Assembly (NCBI GenBank): GCA_002469545.1
Contig: DKMK01000061.1
Location: forward strand, 1-30,328
From: Rhodobacterales bacterium UBA7416
Lineage (GTDB): Bacteria > Pseudomonadota > Alphaproteobacteria > Rhodobacterales > Rhodobacteraceae
Reading direction: 5' to 3'
Length of the DNA stretch: 30,328 nt
The notes beneath the pieces were generated by a model that was not told the origin of the DNA, searched no databases, and saw nothing but the letters and a program-made list of their open reading frames with translations. Position 1 is the stretch's first letter. Each line of letters begins with the position of its first letter. Both the position numbers and the translations under genes were made by a program. Of the stretch, positions 23,481 through 30,328 are shown one piece after another.

Positions 23481-24947
23481 ATGACCGCAGTGATCCATCC
23501 TAACTTTAACGAACACACCCTAGACGCTATTCCCCAGGCCAATGGCTTGGTTGTGATTTGTGTCGACGCAGCTGGTAGTTTCGGGCCATCAGCAAAGCGG
23601 GTGAACCGTTTGATGAAGGGGACGTTGAAACGGTTTGCTGACACGGACATTTTCGAACGTATGGCCGAAGGCGATGTGCAACGTTTTCCAGCGCCACTTG
23701 GGTTGGCGGCTGATGCGGTTTTGTTGCTTAAAATGAAAAAACGTCCCGCGGTGGAAGTTGCCCGTAAATGTGGAGCAAAGATTGCCAAAGAAGCGGGGAC
23801 AGCGGCAATCAATTTATTCGTCACCGCAAATTCACGCGCAGCTCAATTAGCGTTTGGGATTACGTTACGCCGTTATCGCTTCGATGCGCATAAAACCATT
23901 GATTTGGCTGACCATGGCGATGTTCATGTTTTCATAACGAATGTTGAAAAAAGCAAACAGGAATATGAACAGCTTAGTGCTGTAAGCGAAGGTGTTTTCT
24001 TTACACGTGATTTGATCAACGAGCCTGCAAACATCTTGACCACAACTGAATTTGCGGATCGTTTGCTGGATCTAAAGAAACTAGGTCTGAAGGTATCTGT
24101 TTTGGAAGAAGCAGATATGGAAAAATTAGGCATGCATTCATTGTTGGGTGTGGGCCAAGGTTCGACAAGCCCATCAAAAATTGTGATCATGGAATGGAAT
24201 GGCGGCGGTAAGGAAAAGCCCTTTGCTTTGGTGGGTAAAGGCGTGGTGTTTGATACAGGTGGTATATCGTTGAAACCTGCCGGTGGTATGGAAGATATGA
24301 CCATGGATATGGGCGGCGCTGGAGTGGTTGCGGGTGTTATGAAAACATTGGCATTACGTAAGGCGAAGGCCAATATTGTTGGCCTTGTTGGACTGGTGGA
24401 AAACATGCCTGATGCCTTGGCGCAACGCCCAGGAGATGTTGTTAAATCCATGAAGGGTGACACGATCGAAGTTATCAATACCGACGCCGAAGGGCGTTTG
24501 GTTCTGGCAGATGTTCTGTGGTACGCACAAAAGACATTTAAACCAACCGGTGTCATCGATTTGGCGACCTTGACGGGTGCGATTGTAATTGGGTTAGGCC
24601 ATGAAAACGCGGGTGCATTTTCGAATAATGACAAGCTGGTAAACAACTTCCTTAAGGCAGCCAACGCAGAGGAAGAGGGCGCGTGGCGGATGCCGTTGGG
24701 TGCTGCATATGACAAGTTGATTGTGAGCCGTATTGCGGACATGAAAAACGTTGGTGAGCGTGCCGGTGGATCAATTACCGCAGCGCAATTTTTGCAACGC
24801 TTTATTGAACCTGAAATGCCTTGGATGCACTTGGATATTGCCGGTGTTGCATCGGTTAAAACTGAAACAGATTTCGCACCAAAGGGTGCGACAGGCTGGG
24901 GCGTTCGGGCATTAAATCGTTTTATATCTGACGTATACGAGGCTTAG
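23481..24947 (+). CDS. pepA: Leucyl aminopeptidase (M17 family)
   Basis: This is a cytoplasmic two-metal aminopeptidase that removes N-terminal residues from peptides (488 aa, normal). The C-terminal catalytic domain has VGKGVVFDTGGISLKP (metal ligands and catalytic Lys, K253, D258), MDMGGAG (D276), and NTDAEGRL (333-340; D335 and E337 bind metal, with the conserved Arg following). The N-terminal domain is the usual variable M17 domain. ATG 23481 is supported by AGAGGAAA. In some bacteria PepA also binds DNA, but nothing here indicates that. The holC start codon follows its stop directly. Confidence 0.94.
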   Translation: MTAVIHPNFNEHTLDAIPQANGLVVICVDAAGSFGPSAKRVNRLMKGTLKRFADTDIFERMAEGDVQRFPAPLGLAADAVLLLKMKKRPAVEVARKCGAKIAKEAGTAAINLFVTANSRAAQLAFGITLRRYRFDAHKTIDLADHGDVHVFITNVEKSKQEYEQLSAVSEGVFFTRDLINEPANILTTTEFADRLLDLKKLGLKVSVLEEADMEKLGMHSLLGVGQGSTSPSKIVIMEWNGGGKEKPFALVGKGVVFDTGGISLKPAGGMEDMTMDMGGAGVVAGVMKTLALRKAKANIVGLVGLVENMPDALAQRPGDVVKSMKGDTIEVINTDAEGRLVLADVLWYAQKTFKPTGVIDLATLTGAIVIGLGHENAGAFSNNDKLVNNFLKAANAEEEGAWRMPLGAAYDKLIVSRIADMKNVGERAGGSITAAQFLQRFIEPEMPWMHLDIAGVASVKTETDFAPKGATGWGVRALNRFISDVYEA

Positions 24948-25409
24948 TTGGGCGACGTCTATTTTTATCACTTAACGCGGTCGCCCATGGCGGCGACCGT
25001 TACCGACCTTGTCGTCAAATGCATTGCAAATGATTGGCGTGTGGTCGTTCGCGGGCAGAATTTTCCCGTTATGCAGGCGCTTGATACACATTTGTGGAAG
25101 GGGCCAACAGATGGGTTTTTACCGCATGGATTATCCAATGGAAAAACAGACGATGATCAACCCGTTTTGTTGACTGTAGATGCGCCAGATTACGCAACCC
25201 GACAGGTATTGATGGTTGTCGATGACGCTGAATTCACGCCAACGGATGCCGCGCAATTGGAGCGCGCCTGTATTTTATTCGATGGAAATAATCCCCAATC
25301 CGTCGATATTGCCCGTGCGAAATGGAAGGCTGTATCTGATGCTGGTGTTTCTGCACAGTATTGGTCGCAAGAAAGTGGCAATTGGCAAAAGAAAGCAACC
25401 GCGAACTGA
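24948..25409 (+). CDS. holC: DNA polymerase III chi subunit
   Basis: Chi links the clamp loader to single-strand DNA-binding protein in the replisome. The 153-residue protein starts MGDVYFYHLTRSPMAATVTDLVVKC, the recognisable family opening, followed by DWRVVVRG, LDTHLWKGPTDGFLPHG and QPVLLTVD. The length is normal. The start is TTG, immediately after the pepA stop with no intervening base. GAGG in the last pepA codons can serve as the ribosome site. Adjacency to pepA is also known in enterobacteria (pepA-holC), which supports the call. Confidence 0.88.
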   Translation: MGDVYFYHLTRSPMAATVTDLVVKCIANDWRVVVRGQNFPVMQALDTHLWKGPTDGFLPHGLSNGKTDDDQPVLLTVDAPDYATRQVLMVVDDAEFTPTDAAQLERACILFDGNNPQSVDIARAKWKAVSDAGVSAQYWSQESGNWQKKATAN

Positions 25410-25570
25410 TGCTTTTGCGCCTATAAGCTTATTATACTGAAAGCATAACACCCCTAAATTTTTGATATCTAACAGCCGGACTCGGTTCAGTAAGATATGG
25501 GCGATTTGCGAGAATCCCGATGTATGTAAAGCGTTTGTATTGCGTCTGTGCTTACCCAGTGCGTAAACGG
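25410..25570. other. Intergenic region between converging holC and oxidoreductase genes
   Basis: This is a 161-base gap. ATGCTTT (25409-25415) and AAAGCAT (25440-25446) are inverted around a 24-base spacer that contains the palindrome ATAAGCTTAT (25423-25432). No T tract follows, so a terminator is uncertain. An open frame on the plus strand from 25520 reads into the antisense of the oxidoreductase gene and looks spurious. No RNA gene is visible. Confidence 0.3.
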
Positions 25571-26770
25571 CTAAGGATCAACATCATTAAAGTGGCGCAA
25601 CCAAATTTCTGTTCGGGCCTTATCGCGTTTTTCATATTCAGCGATAGAGATATCAAGGTCGCCAACATCCGCGTTTTCGGTGTCGCTGGCAATTTGTGTC
25701 AATCGCATCGTATACCACGCAGTTACCCCGCCTTCTGGTGTGTGTGTAAATCGCGGGAAGGTTGGTTCTGGTGAACGATCTGCCATCCATTGATTTGGAA
25801 GTGATGGATCAAGAGCGAGGACACGTGCCAATCCAACGACATCGACCACGCCACTGTCCAAGGCATATTCTGCCTGTGCGCGGGTTTTAAAACCACCGGT
25901 TAGCATCAAAGGTTTTGTTGTTAACGCACGGGCCCGTTTTGCGAAACTCAAGAAATATGGACCGCTTCCTGCACTGTCAGAGGCATTTTTAGCGCCCGGA
26001 AAATACGTGCCGCCGCTGATATCAAGAAGATCGATTGATGATTGATCAAGGGCTGATACAACTTGAAGGGACTCATGTTCGCTTAACCCGCCTTCGAGTT
26101 GATCGGATGAATTGAGTTTGACGGCGATTGGAAAATCCGGGCCAACGGCGTTGCGCGTTGCGGTAATTGCCTCAAGTAACAGCTTCATGCGGTTGGCGAT
26201 TGACCCGCCGTATTCATCGTCGCGCTTGTTGAACAATGGAGACAGAAATTGACTGAGCAAAAAACCGTGCGCGGCGTGAATTTGGACACCACCAAAGCCA
26301 GCATTTTTTGCAAGCAATGCAATTCTTGCGAACTCTGTTGGAATTTGTTGGATTTCGTCGGTGGTTAACGCGTCACAGCGAAGGCCGGGTAAATCAAGTG
26401 CGCTGGGGCCTTTGGGTTTGCTTGTTGGTTGATAGGACAACGCACCCGCGTGTCCAAGTTGTAGCCAAAGTAAGGAACCATTTTCACTGCCATTTTCGGC
26501 AAGTTCGCGAAACGGAGCTAGATTTGCGTTTGCGTTAAGAACCAAATTTCCTGGTTTTTCAGCAAATTGAGATGTGTATTGCACTTCTCCGATAATGGAC
26601 GCCGCTGCTCCGCCATTGGCCCAACGTTGATATAATCTTGATTGTTCTGGTGTTGGATGACCTGTTCCATCGCCCAGTGAATCTGACATGGCAGATTTTA
26701 TAATGCGGTTTTTCAACACGACACCACAAGGCAGTGTGAATGATTTGAATAGGATTTGATCTGGTTGCAT
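25571..26770 (-). CDS. NADH:flavin oxidoreductase, old yellow enzyme family
   Basis: This 399-residue FMN-dependent TIM barrel probably reduces activated alkenes or related substrates using NAD(P)H. Visible are LPCGVVLKNRIIKSAM (13-28), LQLGHAGALS (103-112), and substrate-binding H165 and H168 in VQIHAAHGFLLSQFLSPLFNKRDDEYGGS (start near 162). MLTGGFKTRAQAE and VVGLARVLALDP mark the FMN phosphate site. ATG 26770 is preceded by AAGG at about 9 bases; the open frame 11 codons upstream lacks such support. The physiological substrate cannot be assigned. No Fe-S cysteine motif of the larger dienoyl-CoA reductase type is present. Confidence 0.88.
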   Translation of the reverse strand: MQPDQILFKSFTLPCGVVLKNRIIKSAMSDSLGDGTGHPTPEQSRLYQRWANGGAAASIIGEVQYTSQFAEKPGNLVLNANANLAPFRELAENGSENGSLLWLQLGHAGALSYQPTSKPKGPSALDLPGLRCDALTTDEIQQIPTEFARIALLAKNAGFGGVQIHAAHGFLLSQFLSPLFNKRDDEYGGSIANRMKLLLEAITATRNAVGPDFPIAVKLNSSDQLEGGLSEHESLQVVSALDQSSIDLLDISGGTYFPGAKNASDSAGSGPYFLSFAKRARALTTKPLMLTGGFKTRAQAEYALDSGVVDVVGLARVLALDPSLPNQWMADRSPEPTFPRFTHTPEGGVTAWYTMRLTQIASDTENADVGDLDISIAEYEKRDKARTEIWLRHFNDVDP

Positions 26771-26869
26771 TTGGTGTGCCTTGACGCTGTTGCGGTTATG
26801 CACATGGTTGCGCAGGTCAAAGGGTTGCGCAAGACAAAAGCGCTTTTTGGTTAGTGAATTGGGAGGTGG

Positions 26870-27451
26870 TTATGGCGTCAGGAAAAGTAAATCTTTGACG
26901 ATCCTAAATTCTGCAAATTCAGAGATATATTCCATACCAAGAAGTGAGCTGTGTAATTCGCCGCCGTTTACTGAGGCGCGCATGCGTGAGTGGACGGTGT
27001 CGCCAATGCGAACGTCGTGTAAAACGACAGGGGCAGAACCGACTTTGCCATTGGCGGTATAGGCAACTTGAGAATAGACCAAACTTTGCATCGGTAGCCC
27101 AACGCGCTTGGCGTCAGCTTTTGTTAATACGATGCCAGTGGCGCCAGTATCCACCACCAGTTTTACAGGCGTTTCGTTGATCGTTAACGTAGCATAAAAG
27201 TGACCGTCTGCGTCACGTTGGAAAACGTAAGAGCCGTTGAATTTTTCAATCTGTGCCTTTTGAAATAGTTCGGCCGTAATTGCGTCTCGAAGGCCAAAAA
27301 CAGCAAGGAATCCGAAAAATATAAGGCACCAAATTGCCATTTGTTGCACGGACTGGCCAAAGTGGCCTTTGCGCGAAATAAAATAGCTGCCGCCAATGAA
27401 GGCAAGGAACAGCAACAAAAACATTAAATAGGCGAGATCACTTTCGTTCAT
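26870..27451 (-). CDS. Membrane-anchored retropepsin-like aspartic protease (TIGR02281 type)
   Basis: This 193-residue protein has two predicted membrane helices (about 6-25 and 37-55), then a soluble clan-AA aspartic protease domain. The catalytic signature is VVDTGATGIVLT with D101. YVFQRDADGHFYATLTINETPVKLV precedes it, and LLGMEYISEFAEFRI follows, matching the second family motif. Only one catalytic DTG is present, so it should act as a dimer, as in retroviral proteases. The topology puts the protease domain on one face of the inner membrane, probably periplasmic. Substrate unknown. It begins 10 bases after the ABC-F gene stop, so it is probably co-transcribed. Confidence 0.85.
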   Translation of the reverse strand: MNESDLAYLMFLLLFLAFIGGSYFISRKGHFGQSVQQMAIWCLIFFGFLAVFGLRDAITAELFQKAQIEKFNGSYVFQRDADGHFYATLTINETPVKLVVDTGATGIVLTKADAKRVGLPMQSLVYSQVAYTANGKVGSAPVVLHDVRIGDTVHSRMRASVNGGELHSSLLGMEYISEFAEFRIVKDLLFLTP

Positions 27452-27461
27452 TTACATCCAC

Positions 27462-29333
27462 TTACAGGCGCGCGCGGGCCTTTTCGAACTCTTCTTCTGC
27501 TTGCAACCAAAGACCTTCGGCCTTTTTTACCGCTTCGTCTGCTTCGGCACGTTTTTTGCTGAGGCTTTCAAAACGATTAGGTTCAGAATGCGTGTAAATT
27601 TCTGGATCGGCAAGGGCTTGGTCTATTTTTTCTTTGATTTCCAAGATTTTATTGAGACGTTCTTCGCATTTAGTTACTTCTGCTTGAAAGGGAGCGAGCA
27701 ATTTTCGTTTCTCGCCATGCGATAGTCGTTTCTTTTTGATTTTCTTGGGCTTTTCAGAACGATCCGCCATGCCACGTTCTGCCAGCAGGATTTTTTTGTA
27801 TGCTTCCAAATCTTCGGTGAAGACGTTGACTTCGCCATCCTTGACCAACCACAGAGTATCTGCGACTGCGTTTACCAAATGGGGGTCGTGGCTGACCAAT
27901 ATGACCGCGCCTTCGTATGCGGCAAGAGCGAAGACCAATGCTTCGCGGCTCTCGATATCAAGGTGGTTTGTTGGCTCGTCGAGGATCAGCAAATGTGGCG
28001 CTTCGACTGTTGCCAAAAGCAATGACAAGCGTGCTTTTTGTCCACCAGAAAGACGTCCAACTTCGGTCAGAGCCTGTTCGGGGCCGATTCCGCCGCGCGC
28101 GAGGCGTGAACGCAATTTGGCTGGTGTTTCGCCAGGGAATTCGCGTGTGATGTGTTGTAGAGGAGTTTCATCCAGGTGCAATTCGTCAACTTGGTGTTGC
28201 GCGAAATAACCGATTTTCAGTTTGGATGAGCGGACCAAGTTACCAGACATTGGTGTAAGGCGGTCAGCCAGAAGCTTGGATAATGTTGATTTACCCTGAC
28301 CGTTAGCGCCTAACAGTGCGATGCGATCGGATTGATCAATGCGCAGGTTCAATTCGCGCAAAATAGGGGGGCCATCGTAGCCAACGGATGTATCTTCCAG
28401 GCGTAAGATTGGCGGTGACAATTCCTCTGGAGTGGGGAAATCGAATGCGGCGACGCCGTTTTCCATGCCAGCCGCAATTGGTTCCATTTTTTCAAGCATT
28501 TTAATGCGTGATTGTGCTTGTTTTGCTTTGGATGCTTTGGCGCGGAAACGATCGACGAAACTTTGCAGGTGTTCGCGTGTTGCTTCTTGCTTGCGCGCCA
28601 TTGATGCTTGTTCTGCCAATTTTGCGCGGCGCACAGTATCGAATGTGTCGTAATTGCCCTGATACAGCGTCAGTTGTTTATCTTGGAGGTGCAAAATTGC
28701 GTTTACAGATGTGTTTAACAATTGACGGTCGTGTGAAATGATCAGCACGGAATGCGGGTACTTGCGCAAGTAGGTTTCCAGCCAAATCGTTCCTTCGAGG
28801 TCAAGATAGTTTGTTGGCTCGTCGAGCATTAAGATGTCTGGTTGTGCAAATAAAACACCAGCAAGGGCGACGCGCATGCGCCAACCGCCCGAAAATTCGT
28901 GACAGGGGCGTGCTTGTGCGGCGGATGAAAAGCCTAGGCCAGATAAGATTGATGCTGCGCGTGCTTCGGCGCTGTAGGCGTCGATGTCGGATAAACGACC
29001 ATGGATATCAGCGATACGGTTTGGGTCCGTTGCAGTTTCTGCTTCGGCCAGCAGTTCCATGCGTTCTGTGTCGGCTTCTAGTACTGTTTCTAACAGGCTT
29101 GCATCGGATGCGGGGGCCTCTTGGGCGATGCCGCCGATGCGCATCTTTTTGGGAATTTCTATGGAACCATCGTCCAGTGCCAGTTCGCCCGTTATAAGCT
29201 TAAACAACGTGGTTTTACCTGTGCCGTTTCGCCCAACGATGCCTACTTTGTGGCCAGAAGGAATGGTCGTGGATGCGCCCGACAAAAGTTGGCGGCCCGC
29301 AATAGAATAGCTGATATCATCGATTTTTAACAT
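27462..29333 (-). CDS. ABC-F ATPase, YheS-like ribosome-associated protein
   Basis: This 623-residue protein has two ABC ATPase domains and no membrane segment, the ABC-F plan of ribosome-acting ATPases. It has Walker A GRNGTGKTT (34-42) and GANGQGKST (342-350), signatures FSGGWRMR (147-154) and LSGGQKAR (428-435), and Walker B/DEPTN at 171-175 and 452-456. The linker contains FRAKASKAKQAQSRIKMLEKME (about 263-284), which closely resembles the YheS linker. A Lys-rich segment (about 533-543) leads into a C-terminal coiled coil to the end. YheS in E. coli is linked to relieving translation stalls; that role here is by family. No clear ribosome site precedes the ATG. Confidence 0.9.
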   Translation of the reverse strand: MLKIDDISYSIAGRQLLSGASTTIPSGHKVGIVGRNGTGKTTLFKLITGELALDDGSIEIPKKMRIGGIAQEAPASDASLLETVLEADTERMELLAEAETATDPNRIADIHGRLSDIDAYSAEARAASILSGLGFSSAAQARPCHEFSGGWRMRVALAGVLFAQPDILMLDEPTNYLDLEGTIWLETYLRKYPHSVLIISHDRQLLNTSVNAILHLQDKQLTLYQGNYDTFDTVRRAKLAEQASMARKQEATREHLQSFVDRFRAKASKAKQAQSRIKMLEKMEPIAAGMENGVAAFDFPTPEELSPPILRLEDTSVGYDGPPILRELNLRIDQSDRIALLGANGQGKSTLSKLLADRLTPMSGNLVRSSKLKIGYFAQHQVDELHLDETPLQHITREFPGETPAKLRSRLARGGIGPEQALTEVGRLSGGQKARLSLLLATVEAPHLLILDEPTNHLDIESREALVFALAAYEGAVILVSHDPHLVNAVADTLWLVKDGEVNVFTEDLEAYKKILLAERGMADRSEKPKKIKKKRLSHGEKRKLLAPFQAEVTKCEERLNKILEIKEKIDQALADPEIYTHSEPNRFESLSKKRAEADEAVKKAEGLWLQAEEEFEKARARL

Positions 29334-29456
29334 GGACGTGGAATGGCCTATGGGATGGGGGGTGTCAACGCCCGATTGAATGGGTGCTTTTCAATTGAAT
29401 TGTCATGTGTTAGTCGGGCGCGAAATTAACCCGTATATATCCAAAGGACTGAACCC
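29334..29456. promoter_or_regulatory. Divergent ABC-F/ndk intergenic region
   Basis: The 123-base gap contains the ndk ribosome site AAAGGAC about 7 bases before the ATG at 29457, and TATATAT (29434-29440) nearby. TTGTCA (29400-29405) could be an ndk -35, but no good -10 lies 17 bases on. The palindromic TCAATTGA (29391-29398) is present. A perfect TTGACA on the minus strand (29368-29363) is too close to the ABC-F start to be convincing. Confidence 0.3.
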
Positions 29457-29879
29457 ATGGCGCTAGAACGCACATTTTCAATCGTAAAACCTGATGCAAC
29501 AAAACGTAACCTTGTAGGTGCGATCGTTGCTAAATTCGAAGAAGGCGGATTACGCGTTGTTGCACAAAAACGCATCCAATTGTCATTGGCACAAGCTGAA
29601 ACATTTTACGGTGTACACGCTGAACGTCCATTCTTTGGCGAACTATGTGAATTCATGATCTCTGAACCAATCGTTGTTCAAGTTCTTGAAGGCGAAAACG
29701 CAATTGCACGTAACCGCGAAATCATGGGCGCAACAAATCCAGCTGACGCAGATGCAGGCACAATTCGTAAAGAGTTTGCATTGTCTATTGGTGAAAATTC
29801 AGTTCACGGTTCAGATGCACCTGAAACAGCTGCAGAAGAAATCGCATTCTTCTTCTCTGGTCTAGAGTTGGTTGGATAA
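29457..29879 (+). CDS. ndk: Nucleoside diphosphate kinase
   Basis: This transfers the gamma-phosphate from ATP to NDPs, balancing nucleotide pools (140 aa, normal bacterial length). Visible are TFSIVKPDATKRNLVG (6-21) and the phosphorylated catalytic histidine H117 in ENSVHGSDAPE. ATG 29457 follows AAAGGAC. Codon use is unusually uniform: by reading, every Thr codon is ACA and Ala is mainly GCA with no GCC, unlike neighbouring genes that use GCC and ACG freely. That fits high expression with a distinct preferred set. A terminator follows about 40 bases on. Confidence 0.97.
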   Translation: MALERTFSIVKPDATKRNLVGAIVAKFEEGGLRVVAQKRIQLSLAQAETFYGVHAERPFFGELCEFMISEPIVVQVLEGENAIARNREIMGATNPADADAGTIRKEFALSIGENSVHGSDAPETAAEEIAFFFSGLELVG

Positions 29880-29891
29880 CCAACCGGTTGG
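29880..29891. repeat. Palindrome right after the ndk stop
   Basis: CCAACCGGTTGG is a perfect 12-base palindrome starting directly after the ndk TAA. It is too short to loop out stably alone. It may be a processing or protein site, or chance. Confidence 0.3.
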
Positions 29892-29919
29892 CTAAGTCCA
29901 ACGTTAATAGTTTTTGAAA

Positions 29920-29946
29920 GAGGGGGCGTGATCGTCCCCTTTTTTG
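29920..29946 (+). terminator. Intrinsic terminator of ndk
   Basis: AGGGGGCG (29921-29928) pairs with CGTCCCCT (29933-29940) around a TGAT loop, with one G-T wobble, followed at once by a run of six T residues (29940-29945). It is a textbook Rho-independent terminator for the plus strand. The converging 77-residue gene ends a few bases further on and could be ended weakly by it too. Confidence 0.8.
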
Positions 29947-29949
29947 TGT

Positions 29950-30183
29950 CTATCCCAAGTAGGGTGCTAGATAACCTTGGATGCGATTGATGCCTTCGAT
30001 TCCGTAATAAAAGCACAGAGATAAAGCGCACCAAAGGGACAGATGTGCCATGCGGCGAAGGCCGCAATGGATCGAAAACCAGTTGATTTTCAAGCTTGGA
30101 ATAGACGCCGTCGCCGCGATATCGCGAACAGATTCGAAACGTTGTTTCGAACGATAGCGTGGGATGAAATCCACGACTGCCAT
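29950..30183 (-). CDS. Hypothetical small membrane protein (77 aa)
   Basis: I do not recognise a family. The N-terminal half is basic and soluble (MAVVDFIPRYRSKQRFESVRD). Residues about 45-65 are hydrophobic (MAHLSLWCALSLCFYYGIEGI) and could be one membrane helix, with a short polar tail after it. A perfect AGGAGG lies 7 bases before the ATG at 30183, which makes it a credible gene despite its size. A hairpin in the leader ends only a few bases upstream of that ribosome site. It converges on ndk. Confidence 0.6.
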   Translation of the reverse strand: MAVVDFIPRYRSKQRFESVRDIAATASIPSLKINWFSIHCGLRRMAHLSLWCALSLCFYYGIEGINRIQGYLAPYLG

Positions 30184-30328
30184 TTTACTGCCTCCTGTGA
30201 AAGTTTCTTTGTTTGAACTTTCTTAATCAGTTGGATAGCAGGTTTTGGCGCTAAACTAAGATGAATTATGGCTTTTCATTCAAATTGAAAATGTGTGAGT
30301 CTTTTGTAAGCGGTGCGGCGACCCCACA
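30184..30328 (-). promoter_or_regulatory. Leader and upstream region of the 77-aa gene
   Basis: GAAAGTT (30199-30205) and AACTTTC (30216-30222) form a 7-bp stem with a 10-base loop, ending 3 bases before the AGGAGG (minus strand). The palindrome TTCAAATTGAA lies near 30279-30289. No clear promoter hexamers could be assigned, and the end of the window cuts the region. Confidence 0.3.

Noticed and set aside
23924..24742. 272-codon open frame antisense to pepA
   Set aside because: Long but fully inside pepA on the opposite strand. Ser/Pro/Thr-rich composition is typical of an antisense shadow, and pepA is certain.
25520..25774. 84-codon plus-strand open frame after holC
   Set aside because: Most of it is antisense to the oxidoreductase 3' end, with no ribosome site or recognisable content.
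27736..28209. 157-codon open frame antisense to the ABC-F gene
   Set aside because: Lies entirely within the well-supported ABC-F coding sequence, with Arg/Ser/Cys-rich shadow composition and no domain.
29363..29368. Perfect TTGACA on the minus strand before the ABC-F gene
   Set aside because: A -10 at normal spacing would fall about 10 bases from the ATG and the bases there (CATTCC) do not match.
1..30328. CRISPR array, tRNA/rRNA gene, prophage, transposon or defence island
   Set aside because: No regularly spaced repeats, RNA gene signatures, transposase or phage motifs were seen. Gene content is core metabolism, envelope and translation.

Overview
The window reads as chromosomal core DNA from an alphaproteobacterium, most likely a Rhodobacterales/Roseobacter-group member of fairly low GC content (a visual impression, not computed). 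The clues are ALA synthase (C4 haem pathway) instead of glutamyl-tRNA reductase, a sulfur operon cysG-DUF2849-cysI-cysH-DUF934-fpr without cysJ, a RodZ-like/ispG pair, DUF4167, a TIGR02281-type aspartic protease, and an lptF-lptG-lptD-surA-pdxA-rsmA chain. I see no tRNA, rRNA, insertion sequence, prophage gene or CRISPR array, and no gene-free stretch above 300 bases.

Layout. 1-432: the end of an unidentified upstream gene, a strong terminator and a 60-residue membrane protein. 433-5532 (minus): a tightly packed assimilatory sulfur operon. CysG makes sirohaem, CysH reduces activated sulfate to sulfite, CysI reduces sulfite to sulfide, and Fpr probably supplies electrons through ferredoxin. 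A divergent Lrp/AsnC regulator (5677-6138) shares a 144-base control region with cysG that carries a palindrome and a tandem repeat. 6140-7785 (minus): an unknown protein and aspartate aminotransferase. 7901-10065 (plus): sdhE, a MarR-type regulator and hemA. 10187-12966 (plus): a RodZ-like protein, ispG and a DUF1499 protein; the DUF1499 gene overlaps, tail to tail, a small secreted Cys-rich protein gene. 13267-15164 (plus): prfA-prmC, release factor 1 and its methyltransferase. 15346-15897: a DUF4167 protein. 15905-23347 (minus): lptF, lptG, lptD, surA, pdxA, rsmA with overlaps or gaps of a few bases. 23481-25409 (plus): pepA-holC. 25571-29333 (minus): an old-yellow-enzyme oxidoreductase, a membrane-anchored aspartic protease and a YheS-type ABC-F ATPase. 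29457-29879 (plus): ndk with a clear terminator, then a 77-residue unknown on the minus strand.

Most of the window is ordinary housekeeping DNA and I found no convincing new multi-gene system. The best leads are: (i) cysG has an intact-looking dehydrogenase/ferrochelatase half but a shortened, degenerate uroporphyrinogen methyltransferase half; (ii) the cysG/Lrp intergenic region looks like an operator array; (iii) cysH has CX4C where CX2C is expected; (iv) DUF2849 and DUF934 are embedded in a CysJ-less sulfite reductase operon.
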